DNA of 17,717 bases from AP-15 sp963747735. Lineage in GTDB: Bacteria > Pseudomonadota > Alphaproteobacteria > ATCC43930 > CGMCC-115725. Where the stretch lies: positions 1 to 17,717 of the forward strand of contig CAVVGE010000027.1 of the NCBI GenBank assembly GCA_963747735.1, read 5' to 3'. Made by a program: the position numbers and the translations under genes. The notes under the pieces were generated by a model that saw nothing but the letters and a program-made list of their open reading frames with translations, was not told where the DNA came from and made no database searches. Of the stretch, positions 1 through 7,503 are shown one piece after another (position 1 is the stretch's first letter; every line of letters begins with the position of its first letter).

Positions 1-261
1 GCCGGGCGACGAGCCGGGTTCGGGCTCGGGTTCCTCGTCTCCCCAGAGGCGCGCAAAGCCGTCGTCCCAGGCGGTGGCGTCGACGCGCTGCGGATGAATC
101 TCGAATCCGTCGGGATAGTCCCTGAACCCCGGCTGGGTCCGCAGTTTCTCCATTGCCGCCTTCGCCTTCTCCTCGGTGGAATAAATCCCGATGAACTTCT
201 CTTCATCGTGGTCTATATCTAAGTCCGGCTGATAGGAATGCCATAACATGTAAAGAATCAT
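1..261 (-). CDS. Small acidic protein, possible immunity partner of the adjacent toxin-like gene (partial)
   Basis: Eighty-seven codons are open from an ATG at 261 to the window edge, so the C-terminus is missing. The protein starts MILYMLWHSYQPDLDIDHDE and contains EEKFIGIYSTEEKAKAAMEK and QPGFRDYPDGFEIH. From memory this resembles a family of small proteins (DUF7336-like) with the pattern 'vLWHSYE...KfIGvYsSeEkAk.A...l...pGFrdyPeGFeI'. An AAGGA ribosome binding site (complement of 269-273) lies 7 nt before the ATG and overlaps the stop of the upstream gene, which supports this start over the ATG five codons in. The 10-nt gap behind a toxin-like gene suggests co-translation, and the acidic composition suits an immunity protein. 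Being a real gene is well supported; the immunity role is inference. Confidence 0.7.
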   Translation of the reverse strand, partial: MILYMLWHSYQPDLDIDHDEEKFIGIYSTEEKAKAAMEKLRTQPGFRDYPDGFEIHPQRVDATAWDDGFARLWGDEEPEPEPGSSPG

Positions 262-271
262 GGAATTATCC

Positions 272-1072
272 TTAAGCTTTTTCATCAGGAGATAAAATGG
301 ACCGAGGGTCACGGAAATGCCGATCACCGTACTTCTTGATCTTGTTATACTCGTCCTGCCAATTCTTCTCCAAATTTCCGCGACCGTACCTTTGGCCCAT
401 TAGCCGTTTGGCGAAATTACGGCCATTTTCACCGACGTAGGGACGTTTGCCGCGCGCCCAACTGGGAGCATCCTTGGCAGCCTCCCGGCTACTGAGCCGC
501 GGGATCGCCTCCTTGAAAGGCCGGATCGTCTCCGGCGGCTCTTCGAAAAAGAATGGAGGACGCGCGCCGAACGGCAATAGGTCCGGCACGGGCGGCAGGA
601 TTTCCTGCACCGGCACCAACAGCGGATTGTCGGGGCTGCGCGGCTCGGCGGGAACATAGGTGCTGCCGCTGTCGGTCCACCGGCCGTGCCAGTCGCGCGG
701 CTCGTCGGGGTTGAAATTGTGCTTGGCGAACTTGTCGAGCCGGGCGCGGCCGTCGGTCGAGATCGGTCCGAGCTGGGCATGCACGGCCAGGATCATCGCG
801 TTGCAGAGATCGTCGCGCTGTAGCGCATCGCGGATCAGGCCGAGGCGGTGCAGTAGGCCGGCGGTCTCCTGCTCCGGCCCGTAAGCCGCAACCAGCAGCG
901 CCGTGACCTCTGCGTCCGACCGGACCCGATAGCTGCCGTCGTCCTTTGCGATCACCGCGCTCGGGCCGAGAAAGAGGCCCTCGGGACCGCAATAGAGACC
1001 GTCGCCGCCGCCTGGATTGCCGGCAAGCTTGAACATCCCCGTGCCGCGATCCCGCTGACGACCGGGTATCAT
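272..1072 (-). CDS. Putative polymorphic-toxin-like protein with a C-terminal toxin-type domain
   Basis: This is a 266-residue protein with three visible parts. The N-terminal ~110 residues are unrecognised. Around residue 115 there is a motif NFNPDEPRDWHGRWT, a pattern widespread in alphaproteobacterial and phage-morphogenesis-like proteins. A proline-rich linker follows. The last ~75 residues (WARGKRPYVGENGRNFAKRL, then YGRGNLEKNWQDEYNKIKKY and GDRHFRDPR) resemble the C-terminal domains of Rhs/polymorphic toxins of the form 'GEn/tGk.FAkrlm...YG.GN...seyNKIkKygDR.F'. No signal peptide or membrane segment is seen. A small gene begins 10 nt downstream, the usual place for an immunity gene. The start is uncertain: ATG at 1072 or ATG at 1036 (MFKLAGNPG), neither with a clear ribosome binding site. 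The toxin activity is inferred from domain resemblance and context only. Confidence 0.65.
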   Translation of the reverse strand: MIPGRQRDRGTGMFKLAGNPGGGDGLYCGPEGLFLGPSAVIAKDDGSYRVRSDAEVTALLVAAYGPEQETAGLLHRLGLIRDALQRDDLCNAMILAVHAQLGPISTDGRARLDKFAKHNFNPDEPRDWHGRWTDSGSTYVPAEPRSPDNPLLVPVQEILPPVPDLLPFGARPPFFFEEPPETIRPFKEAIPRLSSREAAKDAPSWARGKRPYVGENGRNFAKRLMGQRYGRGNLEKNWQDEYNKIKKYGDRHFRDPRSILSPDEKA

Positions 1073-1199
1073 ATATCATGCGTAAGCAATTGTTAATATG
1101 ATAATTGCTGGTGTCGATCTGTTGGGCTAAGGACGGTGCCCGCTGGCACCGGCGGGGGCGGGGGCGTAAAATGGGCCGTCCGTTCGTTGGAGGAGCGTC

Positions 1200-2402
1200 A
1201 TGCCCGAATGCAAATCCGCCGAGCCCGCGATGGCCCCGCGTTTTGAGGAGCTGATGGCGCGGGCCGAGGCGCTCGTCCCGATATTGCGCGAGCGGGCGCC
1301 CAAGGCCGAGGAATTGCGCCGCTTGCCGGACGAGACGATCGCCGACCTGCATGCGAGCGGCCTGTTCCGCATCCTGCAGCCGGCGCGCGTGGGGGGGAGC
1401 GAATTGCCCTATCGCACGCTCTTTGAGCTGACCGCGGTGATCGGCCGGGGCTGTGGCTCGACCGCCTGGGTGCTGGCGAACCTCGCCGCGCATCACTGGC
1501 TCCTCGGCATGTGGCACCCGGAAGCGCAGGACGAGATCTGGGGCGAGTCGCCGGACAGCCTGATCAGCTCGGCGCTGATCTTTGCCCGCGGCCGGGCGCG
1601 CCGCGTGCCGGGCGGCTACCGGCTCAGCGGCCGCTGGCCGTTTTCGAGCGGGATCGATCCCTCGACCTGGAACATGTTCGGCGCGCTCGTCATCGACGAG
1701 GAATTGGGGCAGAGCGAGCCGCGCATGTTTCTGCTGCCGGCCTGCGACTACAAGATCATCGACACCTGGCAGGTGATCGGCCTCGCCGGCACCGGCAGCA
1801 AGGATGTCGAGGTCGGCGATGTCTTTGTCCCGGCCTATCGCACGCTCGCCACGGAGCGGATCAAGGGCGGCCCCAATCGCGGCAGCGAGCTCAACCCCGG
1901 CACTTTGTACAAATTGCCGGCGGTCAGCCTCTTCGCCTTTGCCATTACCGGGGTCTCGCTCGGCATCGCCCGCGGCGCCATCGGCCATTTCAGCGACACG
2001 ATGCGCAACCGGCTCAGCTCCTACACCGGCAAGAACCTCGCCGATTTCTCGACTTTGCAGGTGCATCTCGCCGAGGCCTCGGCGCTGTCGGATGCGGCCG
2101 AGGCGATGGTGCTGCGCGATTGCGACGAGGCGACCCGGATCACCGAAGCCGGGATCGTGCCGAGCGTCGAGCAGCGCGCGCGCTACCGCCGCGACGGCGC
2201 CTTTGCCGCGATGCTGTGCACCAAGGCGGTGGACCTCTTGTTCACCGCCACCGGCGGCGGCGCTATCTATGCCAGAAACCCGATCCAGCGCGCGTTTCGC
2301 GACGCCCATGCGGCGAACGCCCATTATGTGCTGAACTGGGACGTGAACGGTGCCGTCTATGGCCGCGTAGCGCTCGGATTGCCGCCCGACGCGCCGTTGT
2401 GA
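1200..2402 (+). CDS. Acyl-CoA dehydrogenase-fold flavin-dependent monooxygenase (oxygenase component)
   Basis: This 400-residue protein has the layout of group D flavin monooxygenases (HpaH/HsaA-like; acyl-CoA dehydrogenase fold). The N-terminal helical domain has RRLPDETIADLHASGLFRIL and QPARVGG. The middle domain has GRGCGSTAWVLANLAAHHWL, then GGYRLSGRWPFSSGID and VIGLAGTGSKDVEV, the typical beta-domain motifs. The C-terminal helical domain has ATGGGAIYARNPIQRAFRDA, typical of the Acyl-CoA_dh_2 class. Such enzymes hydroxylate aromatic or related substrates using reduced flavin from a separate reductase, and a flavin reductase gene follows 26 nt downstream. GGAGGAG at 1189-1195 sets the start at 1200. 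Substrate is unknown; p-hydroxyphenylacetate- or steroid-type compounds are only examples from the family. It is predicted to be cytoplasmic. Confidence 0.88.
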   Translation: MPECKSAEPAMAPRFEELMARAEALVPILRERAPKAEELRRLPDETIADLHASGLFRILQPARVGGSELPYRTLFELTAVIGRGCGSTAWVLANLAAHHWLLGMWHPEAQDEIWGESPDSLISSALIFARGRARRVPGGYRLSGRWPFSSGIDPSTWNMFGALVIDEELGQSEPRMFLLPACDYKIIDTWQVIGLAGTGSKDVEVGDVFVPAYRTLATERIKGGPNRGSELNPGTLYKLPAVSLFAFAITGVSLGIARGAIGHFSDTMRNRLSSYTGKNLADFSTLQVHLAEASALSDAAEAMVLRDCDEATRITEAGIVPSVEQRARYRRDGAFAAMLCTKAVDLLFTATGGGAIYARNPIQRAFRDAHAANAHYVLNWDVNGAVYGRVALGLPPDAPL

Positions 2403-2428
2403 CGGTTGGATCAAAAAAGGGGCGGACT

Positions 2429-3028
2429 GTGGCGAACGAGAACCCCAAAGCCCCGGCCCCCAGCATCCCGGCCGCCATCATCCCGGCCGCCGAGGCCGAG
2501 CATCCGGGCAGCCATGCGGCGCCGGTGCGTCATACCGGGGCCGAAGATTTCGATTCGCGCGATTTTCGGAGCGCTCTCGGCAGCTTTGCCACCGGCGTCA
2601 CGATCATCACCGCGCGCGGCAAGGATGGCGGGCTCTACGGCATGACCGCCAATTCCTTTACCTCGGTGTCGCTGTCGCCGCCGCTCGTCCTATGGAGCGC
2701 GTCCCTCTACGCGCAGAGCCTGCCGGCGTTTCAAGAAGGCTCGCACTTTGTCGTCAACATCCTGGCGTGGGACCAGAGCGAGCTCTCCAATAAATTCGCC
2801 CGCACCCACGACAACAAGTTTGCCGAGATCGACCACATCATCCCGGAATGTGGCGCGCCGGTCATCATCGGCGCGGCGGCGCATTTCGAATGCCGCAACG
2901 AATATCGGCATTACGGCGGCGACCACATCATTTTTATCGGCCACGTCGAGCGCTACGCCCACACGTCAAAGCCGACCCTCTTGTTTTGCCGCGGCAAATA
3001 CATGAAAGGCGAGCCGCTGCTGCCGTGA
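2429..3028 (+). CDS. Flavin reductase-like protein, reductase component of a two-component monooxygenase
   Basis: The protein has 199 residues with a GTG start. The first ~50 residues are a low-complexity Ala/Pro-rich extension. From about residue 50 the flavin-reductase domain is clear: FRSALGSFATGVTIITAR, YGMTANSFTSVSLSPPLVLW and SHFVVNILAWDQSELSNKFA, ending in HIIFIGHVERY. These are hallmarks of the HpaC/NtaB family of NAD(P)H:FMN/FAD reductases. Its expected role is to supply reduced flavin to the oxygenase encoded 26 nt upstream, so the two form a probable operon. The GTG at 2429 is chosen because an AAGGGG site (2417-2422) lies 6 nt before it. A longer open frame reaches back through the upstream gene but is a shadow there. 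The N-terminal tail is longer than usual for this family. Confidence 0.88.
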   Translation: MANENPKAPAPSIPAAIIPAAEAEHPGSHAAPVRHTGAEDFDSRDFRSALGSFATGVTIITARGKDGGLYGMTANSFTSVSLSPPLVLWSASLYAQSLPAFQEGSHFVVNILAWDQSELSNKFARTHDNKFAEIDHIIPECGAPVIIGAAAHFECRNEYRHYGGDHIIFIGHVERYAHTSKPTLLFCRGKYMKGEPLLP

Positions 3029-3400
3029 GCATGTAAGCTGCGGCAGAGCGCTGACCGCACGGTAGAGGCACATTCGGCAGCAAGCGACGATCATCGAAGT
3101 TTTGTTACAACGAATGCTAGTAATATGCCTTTGCGCGGGCGGTACGGCGCTGCCGGCGAAATAAGGGGAATCAATGTGCTCGTTAAAATGGTGTTGATTA
3201 ATCATTAAATTCTTGCAGTTGTATGATGATGCAGCTGCGAATTGCTTGCAGAACGGAACGACAAATTATTAAGCGAAGCTGAATTCTGGCGATAGGCTGG
3301 TGAAAATATGTTAACTCGGAGGCGCCGGGTGCGTTTGCTCGCGGCCGTCGGCGCCGCAGCCGCGCGCCGACGGGGAGGTTTGCAACGCCAGGAGGAACTC
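3029..3400. other. Intergenic region, AT-richer than its surroundings
   Basis: There is no convincing gene between the flavin reductase and the secreted beta-propeller gene. The middle (about 3090-3310) is clearly AT-richer than the genes around it, so a promoter for the downstream gene probably lies here, but I cannot single out a well-spaced -35/-10 pair. A strong GC-rich hairpin sits near the right end and is listed separately. Confidence 0.6.
3345..3373 (+). promoter_or_regulatory. GC-rich hairpin in the 5' leader of the beta-propeller gene
   Basis: CCGTCGGCGC (3345-3354) pairs perfectly with GCGCCGACGG (3364-3373) around a 9-nt loop. The stem ends 17 nt before the AGGAGGA ribosome binding site of the gene starting at 3401. 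No U-run follows, so it is not a standard terminator. It might affect mRNA stability or translation, or be coding if an upstream in-frame ATG at 3308 is used. Confidence 0.4.
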
Positions 3401-4718
3401 ATGTTTCGAAGAGATAGTCTTGTTGCGACGATGCTGAAAAAGCATTGGCGGCCGGCGGTGCTCGCCGCGGCGGCGGCGCCGCTGCTGCTCGTCGGAAGCA
3501 ATGCCGGGTTCGCCCAGGCGTTAACGACCAAGGTGGAGGGGCCGGTCCAGCTGATGTTTACGGTCCCGATCCCGCCGGCGCCCAAGAACAAGACCGGCGG
3601 CATGTATGGGTTCGACATCAGCTTTGTCGACCAGAAGAACCAAGTATATTATCTCGGCGACCGGTCGAACGCCGCGGTCGATGTCGTCGACGCCAAGACC
3701 GGCACCTTCGTCAAGCACCTCTTTGCAAAACCGGCCTTTGCCGGGGCCATCCGGCAACAACAGCACCTCCGGCCCGAATGGTGTCGCGGTCGGCGGCGGC
3801 TGCATTTTCGCCGGCGACGGCCCAAGCGTGGTAGTCTCCTTCAAGCTCGACGGCACTCAGGTCAGCAGGGTCTCGACCAAGGGTGCATTCCGTGCCGATG
3901 AAATGGCCTTCGACCCAGCGGACAGATTGTTGCTGGTGGCGAACAATGCCGAGATTCCCAGCCCCTTCGCGACCTTGATCAAGGTCGCCGTGAACTGCAC
4001 GCTGACTGTCGGCAAGCGGATCACGTTCAATACGGCTGGTGGCGTCGATGCGACCAACGGCGCCGAGCAGCCGCAATGGGACCCGATAACCGGCCGCTTC
4101 TTCATGTCGGTCCCGCAGATCGGCCCGAACCCTCAGATCGGCGGAGTGGCGCGGATCAATCCCCATACCGCGAAAGTCGAGTCGGTCATCATAGTGCCGT
4201 TCTGTCAGCCCGCCGGCCTCAGCATCGGCCAGAACGATGTGGCGCTGTTGGGCTGCAGCGTCGTATTCGACACCGCCGGCAACGCCTGGGATCCAACCAA
4301 GAATGTGACGGCGACGCCCTATCAGATGTTAGCCGATCTGCGCAACGGCGTGTTGGAAGGGATTGTCCCCGGTATCGGCGGCTCGGACGAAGTCTGGTAC
4401 AATTCGGGCGACGACCATTTCTATACCGGCTCGTCGAAGAGCCCCAACGCGCCCACCCCGTCGAGCGCTGCGCAAGGTGCTGCAGTGCTGGGCGTGATTG
4501 ATGGGACCAGCGAGTCGCTCGACCAGCAGGTGCCGACGTTCAACGTTCCGGCGGTTACCACCGGCACAAACCAGCACGTTTCGGGCTCCTCTCATTCAGT
4601 CGCTGCTAATTCGAAGAACAACCGGGTGTTCGTTCCAATTCCGGCGAACAACGCGGTGCAGGGCTGCCTGACCGGCTGCATCGGCGTCTATGGCAGGCCC
4701 GACAACGACACCGACTGA
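3401..4718 (+). pseudogene. Secreted beta-propeller (NHL/SMP-30-like) protein, broken by a +1 frameshift
   Basis: The start at 3401 follows AGGAGGA (3390-3396). Residues 1-40 form a signal peptide: positive MFRRDS and KKHWR segments, a hydrophobic AVLAAAAAPLLL core and a likely cleavage site after FAQA. The mature part shows propeller-like blades (YGFDISFVDQKNQVYYLGDR, NAAVDVVDAKTG, GPNGVAVGGGCIFAGDG, DEMAFDPADRLLLVANN), typical of YVTN/gluconolactonase-type repeats. Cysteines at the C-terminal end (CLTGCIG) may form a disulfide. The frame breaks at the GGGG run 3743-3746. Removing one G joins ...AKPAFAG to PSGNNSTSGPNG and gives a 438-residue protein. All sequence beyond that point is intact to the stop at 4718, so this is either a recent mutation or a sequencing error. 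It is likely periplasmic or exported; function unknown. Confidence 0.75.
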
Positions 4719-4762
4719 ACCATAAAACACCGCTCGCAAAAGCGGAGCGCAACTCGACGCGG

Positions 4763-4796
4763 ACGCGGGCCCATGGGCCCGCGTTTCGCCTTTTTT
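4763..4796 (+). terminator. Rho-independent terminator of the beta-propeller gene
   Basis: A perfect 22-nt palindrome, CGCGGGCCC followed by GGGCCCGCG around a central AT and flanked by A/T, occupies 4763-4784. It is followed by TTCGCC and a run of six T (4791-4796). It lies 45 nt after the stop codon at 4718. Confidence 0.85.
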
Positions 4797-4835
4797 GTTC
4801 AGGAGTTGAACCGCTTTACTCCGGCCCAGTTACGC

Positions 4836-4858
4836 TTCCCGGCGAAAGCCGGGACCCA
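4836..4858 (-). repeat. Family 1 palindromic repeat, copy a
   Basis: The reverse strand reads TGGGTCCCGGCTTTCGCC followed by GGGAA. The unit is itself a hairpin (CCCGGC TTTC GCCGGG). Its 23 nt are repeated perfectly, inverted, at 4943-4965. Related units occur at 12057-12083 and 13655-13681. Confidence 0.85.
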
Positions 4859-4942
4859 CTTTTCGACCCGCGCGGCGCCGATTTCGTGATCGCAGCAGCT
4901 CAGCCGGTCGAGAAAACGGAGAGACGGTGTCCGAGGCTGGCC

Positions 4943-4965
4943 TGGGTCCCGGCTTTCGCCGGGAA
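4943..4965 (+). repeat. Family 1 palindromic repeat, copy b (inverted partner of copy a)
   Basis: This is a perfect 23-nt inverted match to 4836-4858, with 84 nt between the arms. It lies in the gap between the 3' ends of two convergent genes, 48 nt from the stop of the molybdopterin subunit gene. The pair could form a large stem in transcripts from either direction. Confidence 0.85.
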
Positions 4966-5012
4966 AGCGGCAGCGCACCTCGTACCGGGTCCGTTTTCTA
5001 CCGGATCGCGCT

Positions 5013-7325
5013 TTACCCGGTTCGAGCCAGCCGCGCGGCGCCGGCGTTGATGGCCTGCCACACCCGCAGCGGTGAGGCCGGCATGTCGATCACGGGCGCC
5101 TCGGGAAGCGCGTCGGCGACCGCGTTCATGATCGCGGCGAGCGCTGCGGTGGTGCCGGCCTCGCCCACCCCTTTGACGCCGAGCGCGTTGGTTTGGCACG
5201 GCACCGGGCGGAGCGCGCTCGCGATTTCCGGTAGATCATCGGCGCGCGGCAATGCGTAATCCATAAACGAGCCGGCGAGAAGCTGGCCGCTCGCCCGATC
5301 GTAGGTGCCGGCCTCGAACAGCGCTTGGCCCGCACCTTGCGCGACGCCGCCCTGGACCTGGCCCTCGACCAGGACCGGCTGCAAGACATTGCCGCAATCG
5401 TCGACGGCGCTGTAGGCGGCGAGCGTCACGCGTCCGGTCTCGGGGTCGATTTCAACTTCGGCAACATGGCAGCCATTGGGAAAGGAGGGCGGGACATCGG
5501 CGGTGCGCCGCGTGTCGAGCGTGTCGCCGGCAAGCTCGGCGGCGCTTTCGGCGACCTCGAAAAGGCCCACCCGGCGGTCGGTGCCGGCGATCGCAAAGAC
5601 GCCGTCGCGGTAGACGATGTCGGCCTCGGCCGCTTCGAGCAATTGCGCCGCGAGGCGGCGGCCCTTGTCGATGACCGCATCGATGGTCGCGGCGACCGCC
5701 CCGCCGGCCGACATCGTGGAACGCGAGGCAACCGAGCCGGCGCTCGGGATTGCCCGGTCGCTGTCGCCTTGCGCGAATTCGACCCGGTCCACCGGGATCT
5801 GGAGCCGCTCGGCGGCGAGCCGGCGATAGAGCGTCTGATGCCCCTGGCCGCTCGCCTGCACGCCGATCGCGAGCAGCAGGCGGCTGGCACCGGGGAAAGT
5901 AATTTCAGCACCCTCGTTGGGCTGCCCGCCGGCGATTTCGAGAAAGCAGCCGATGCCGAGCCCACGGCGCCTGCCTTTGGCGGCCGAGCCGGTGCGACGC
6001 GCGGCAAAGCCGGCGACATCGGCCGCGGCCAGCGCGGCGTCGAGGATCGCCGGGAAATCGCCGCTGTCGTAGCGGGTGCCGACCAGGGTCGCATAGGGCA
6101 TCATCGCGGGCGCGATCAGGTTCTTCCGGCGCAGCTCGATGCGGTCGATGCCGGTGACCCGTGCCGCTTCGTCGATCAGGCGTTCGAGACAGTAATTCGC
6201 CTCGGGACGCCCGGCGCCGCGATAGGGGCCGGTCGGCACGGTGTTGGTGAAAAGGCAGCGGATCCGAAGCGCGAGGCGCGGGATATGGTACATGCCGGGC
6301 AGGCAACGCGCGAAATTGACGGTCGAGATAAAGGCCGCGTGCGAGGTGAGGTACGCGCCCATATTCGCGCTCGCCTCGATCTCGAGCCCGAGGAAATGGC
6401 CGTCGCAATCGAGCGCCAGGGCCGCCTCCATCAGCGTGTCGCGCGCCTGGTTGTCGCTGAGAAAGGTTTCCGAGCGGGTCGCGAGCCAGCGCACCGGGCG
6501 CCCGGTTTCTTTTGCCGCGAGCAGCAGCGCCGGGTATTCGGGATAGGGTGCGGTGCGCATGCCAAAGGCGCCGCCGACATCGCCGCTGACCGCGCGCACC
6601 CGCTCGGGCGGCACGCCCATCACGCGGCGCAGATGCTCGTGCATGACAAAGTCGCTCTGCGAGCCGCTGTAGAGCGTGAAACGGTCGGCGGCCGCATCGT
6701 AGAGGGCGAGGGCGGCGCGCGGCTCGATCGGGGCGACGACAATGCGCTGGTTGACGAGCGCCACTTTGGCGACATGGGCCGCTTCGGCGAAGATCCGGCC
6801 GAGCGCTGCTTTATTGGCGTCGTCGCTGCCCGGCCCGTGCCAATCGAGCGCGACATTGCCCGGCGCCTGCGGCCACACCAGCGGCGCTTGCGGCTGTGCC
6901 GCCTCGACAAGCTCGGCAACCGCCGGGAGCGGGACATAATCGACCGCGACCAGTTCGGCGGCGTCGCGCGCAGCAGCCTCGGTCTCCGCGACAACCAGCG
7001 CCACCGGCTCGCCGGCATGGCGCACCCGGTCGGCCACGAGCGAAGGGCGGTGCGGCAGAATAAGAGATTCGCCACCCGGCACCGGGGCGGGGATCGTCAG
7101 ATTGCCGAGACCTGCCGGTTCGAGATCGGCCGCGGTCAGGACCGCGAGCACCCCCGGCCGGCGCCGCGCCTCCTGCGCATCGATCCGCCGGATGTCGGCG
7201 CAGGCGTAAGGCGAGCGGACAAAGACCGCGTGGGCCGCGCCGGCTTCTCTTTTGTCATCGGCAAACCGGCCGGCGCCGGTCAACAGCCGCATATCTTCAA
7301 AGCGCGGCTCGTATCCGGGGATCAT
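5013..7325 (-). CDS. Xanthine dehydrogenase/CoxL-family molybdopterin-binding large subunit (form II-like)
   Basis: The protein has 770 residues, full length for this family of molybdenum hydroxylases (xanthine, aldehyde or CO dehydrogenase-type large subunits). The N-terminal domain begins GYEPRFEDMRLLTGAGRFAD. The cofactor domain carries SGDVGGAFGMR (~247-257), GPYRGAGRPEANY (366-378), GQGHQTLYRRL and the catalytic-type glutamate in KGVGEAGTT (Glu ~722). The PYRGAGR loop matches the form II signature (AYRGAGR), not the AYxCSFR of true CO dehydrogenases, so CO oxidation is unlikely. Partner FAD and 2Fe-2S subunits are normally adjacent but are absent on both sides here. The gene is divergent from livH with a 178-bp gap. 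The ATG at 7325 has only a weak AGGCGG upstream, but the N-terminus fits the family. Substrate unknown. Confidence 0.9.
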   Translation of the reverse strand: MIPGYEPRFEDMRLLTGAGRFADDKREAGAAHAVFVRSPYACADIRRIDAQEARRRPGVLAVLTAADLEPAGLGNLTIPAPVPGGESLILPHRPSLVADRVRHAGEPVALVVAETEAAARDAAELVAVDYVPLPAVAELVEAAQPQAPLVWPQAPGNVALDWHGPGSDDANKAALGRIFAEAAHVAKVALVNQRIVVAPIEPRAALALYDAAADRFTLYSGSQSDFVMHEHLRRVMGVPPERVRAVSGDVGGAFGMRTAPYPEYPALLLAAKETGRPVRWLATRSETFLSDNQARDTLMEAALALDCDGHFLGLEIEASANMGAYLTSHAAFISTVNFARCLPGMYHIPRLALRIRCLFTNTVPTGPYRGAGRPEANYCLERLIDEAARVTGIDRIELRRKNLIAPAMMPYATLVGTRYDSGDFPAILDAALAAADVAGFAARRTGSAAKGRRRGLGIGCFLEIAGGQPNEGAEITFPGASRLLLAIGVQASGQGHQTLYRRLAAERLQIPVDRVEFAQGDSDRAIPSAGSVASRSTMSAGGAVAATIDAVIDKGRRLAAQLLEAAEADIVYRDGVFAIAGTDRRVGLFEVAESAAELAGDTLDTRRTADVPPSFPNGCHVAEVEIDPETGRVTLAAYSAVDDCGNVLQPVLVEGQVQGGVAQGAGQALFEAGTYDRASGQLLAGSFMDYALPRADDLPEIASALRPVPCQTNALGVKGVGEAGTTAALAAIMNAVADALPEAPVIDMPASPLRVWQAINAGAARLARTG

Positions 7326-7503
7326 CGCTGCCGCCTGCTGTTATCGGGAGCGCGAAGGTGGCCCGAGCGCCCCTGGCCGATCAAGCGCTTTCCGGCCGCT
7401 TAACAGGCGCCGCCGATCCTGCTGTAATGGCGCGGGGCGGGTTCAACGGTCGAGGGGGATCGGGCGTGGCGCGGTGGCTTCTTCGCGGACGGGTCGGGCG
7501 GCG

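Noticed and set aside
489..2414. Long minus-strand open frame (641 codons)
   Set aside because: It is antisense to the flavin monooxygenase and overlaps the toxin-like gene in another frame. Its composition (Arg/Ala/Gly-rich) is typical of a GC-rich shadow frame.
3308..3400. Upstream ATG at 3308 as start of the beta-propeller gene
   Set aside because: It would put an Arg/Ala-rich stretch ahead of the signal peptide. The AGGAGGA before 3401 and the signal peptide starting there fit better.
5325..7403. Long plus-strand open frame (692 codons) opposite the molybdopterin subunit
   Set aside because: No recognisable domain. The minus strand has clear family motifs over the same stretch, so this is a shadow.
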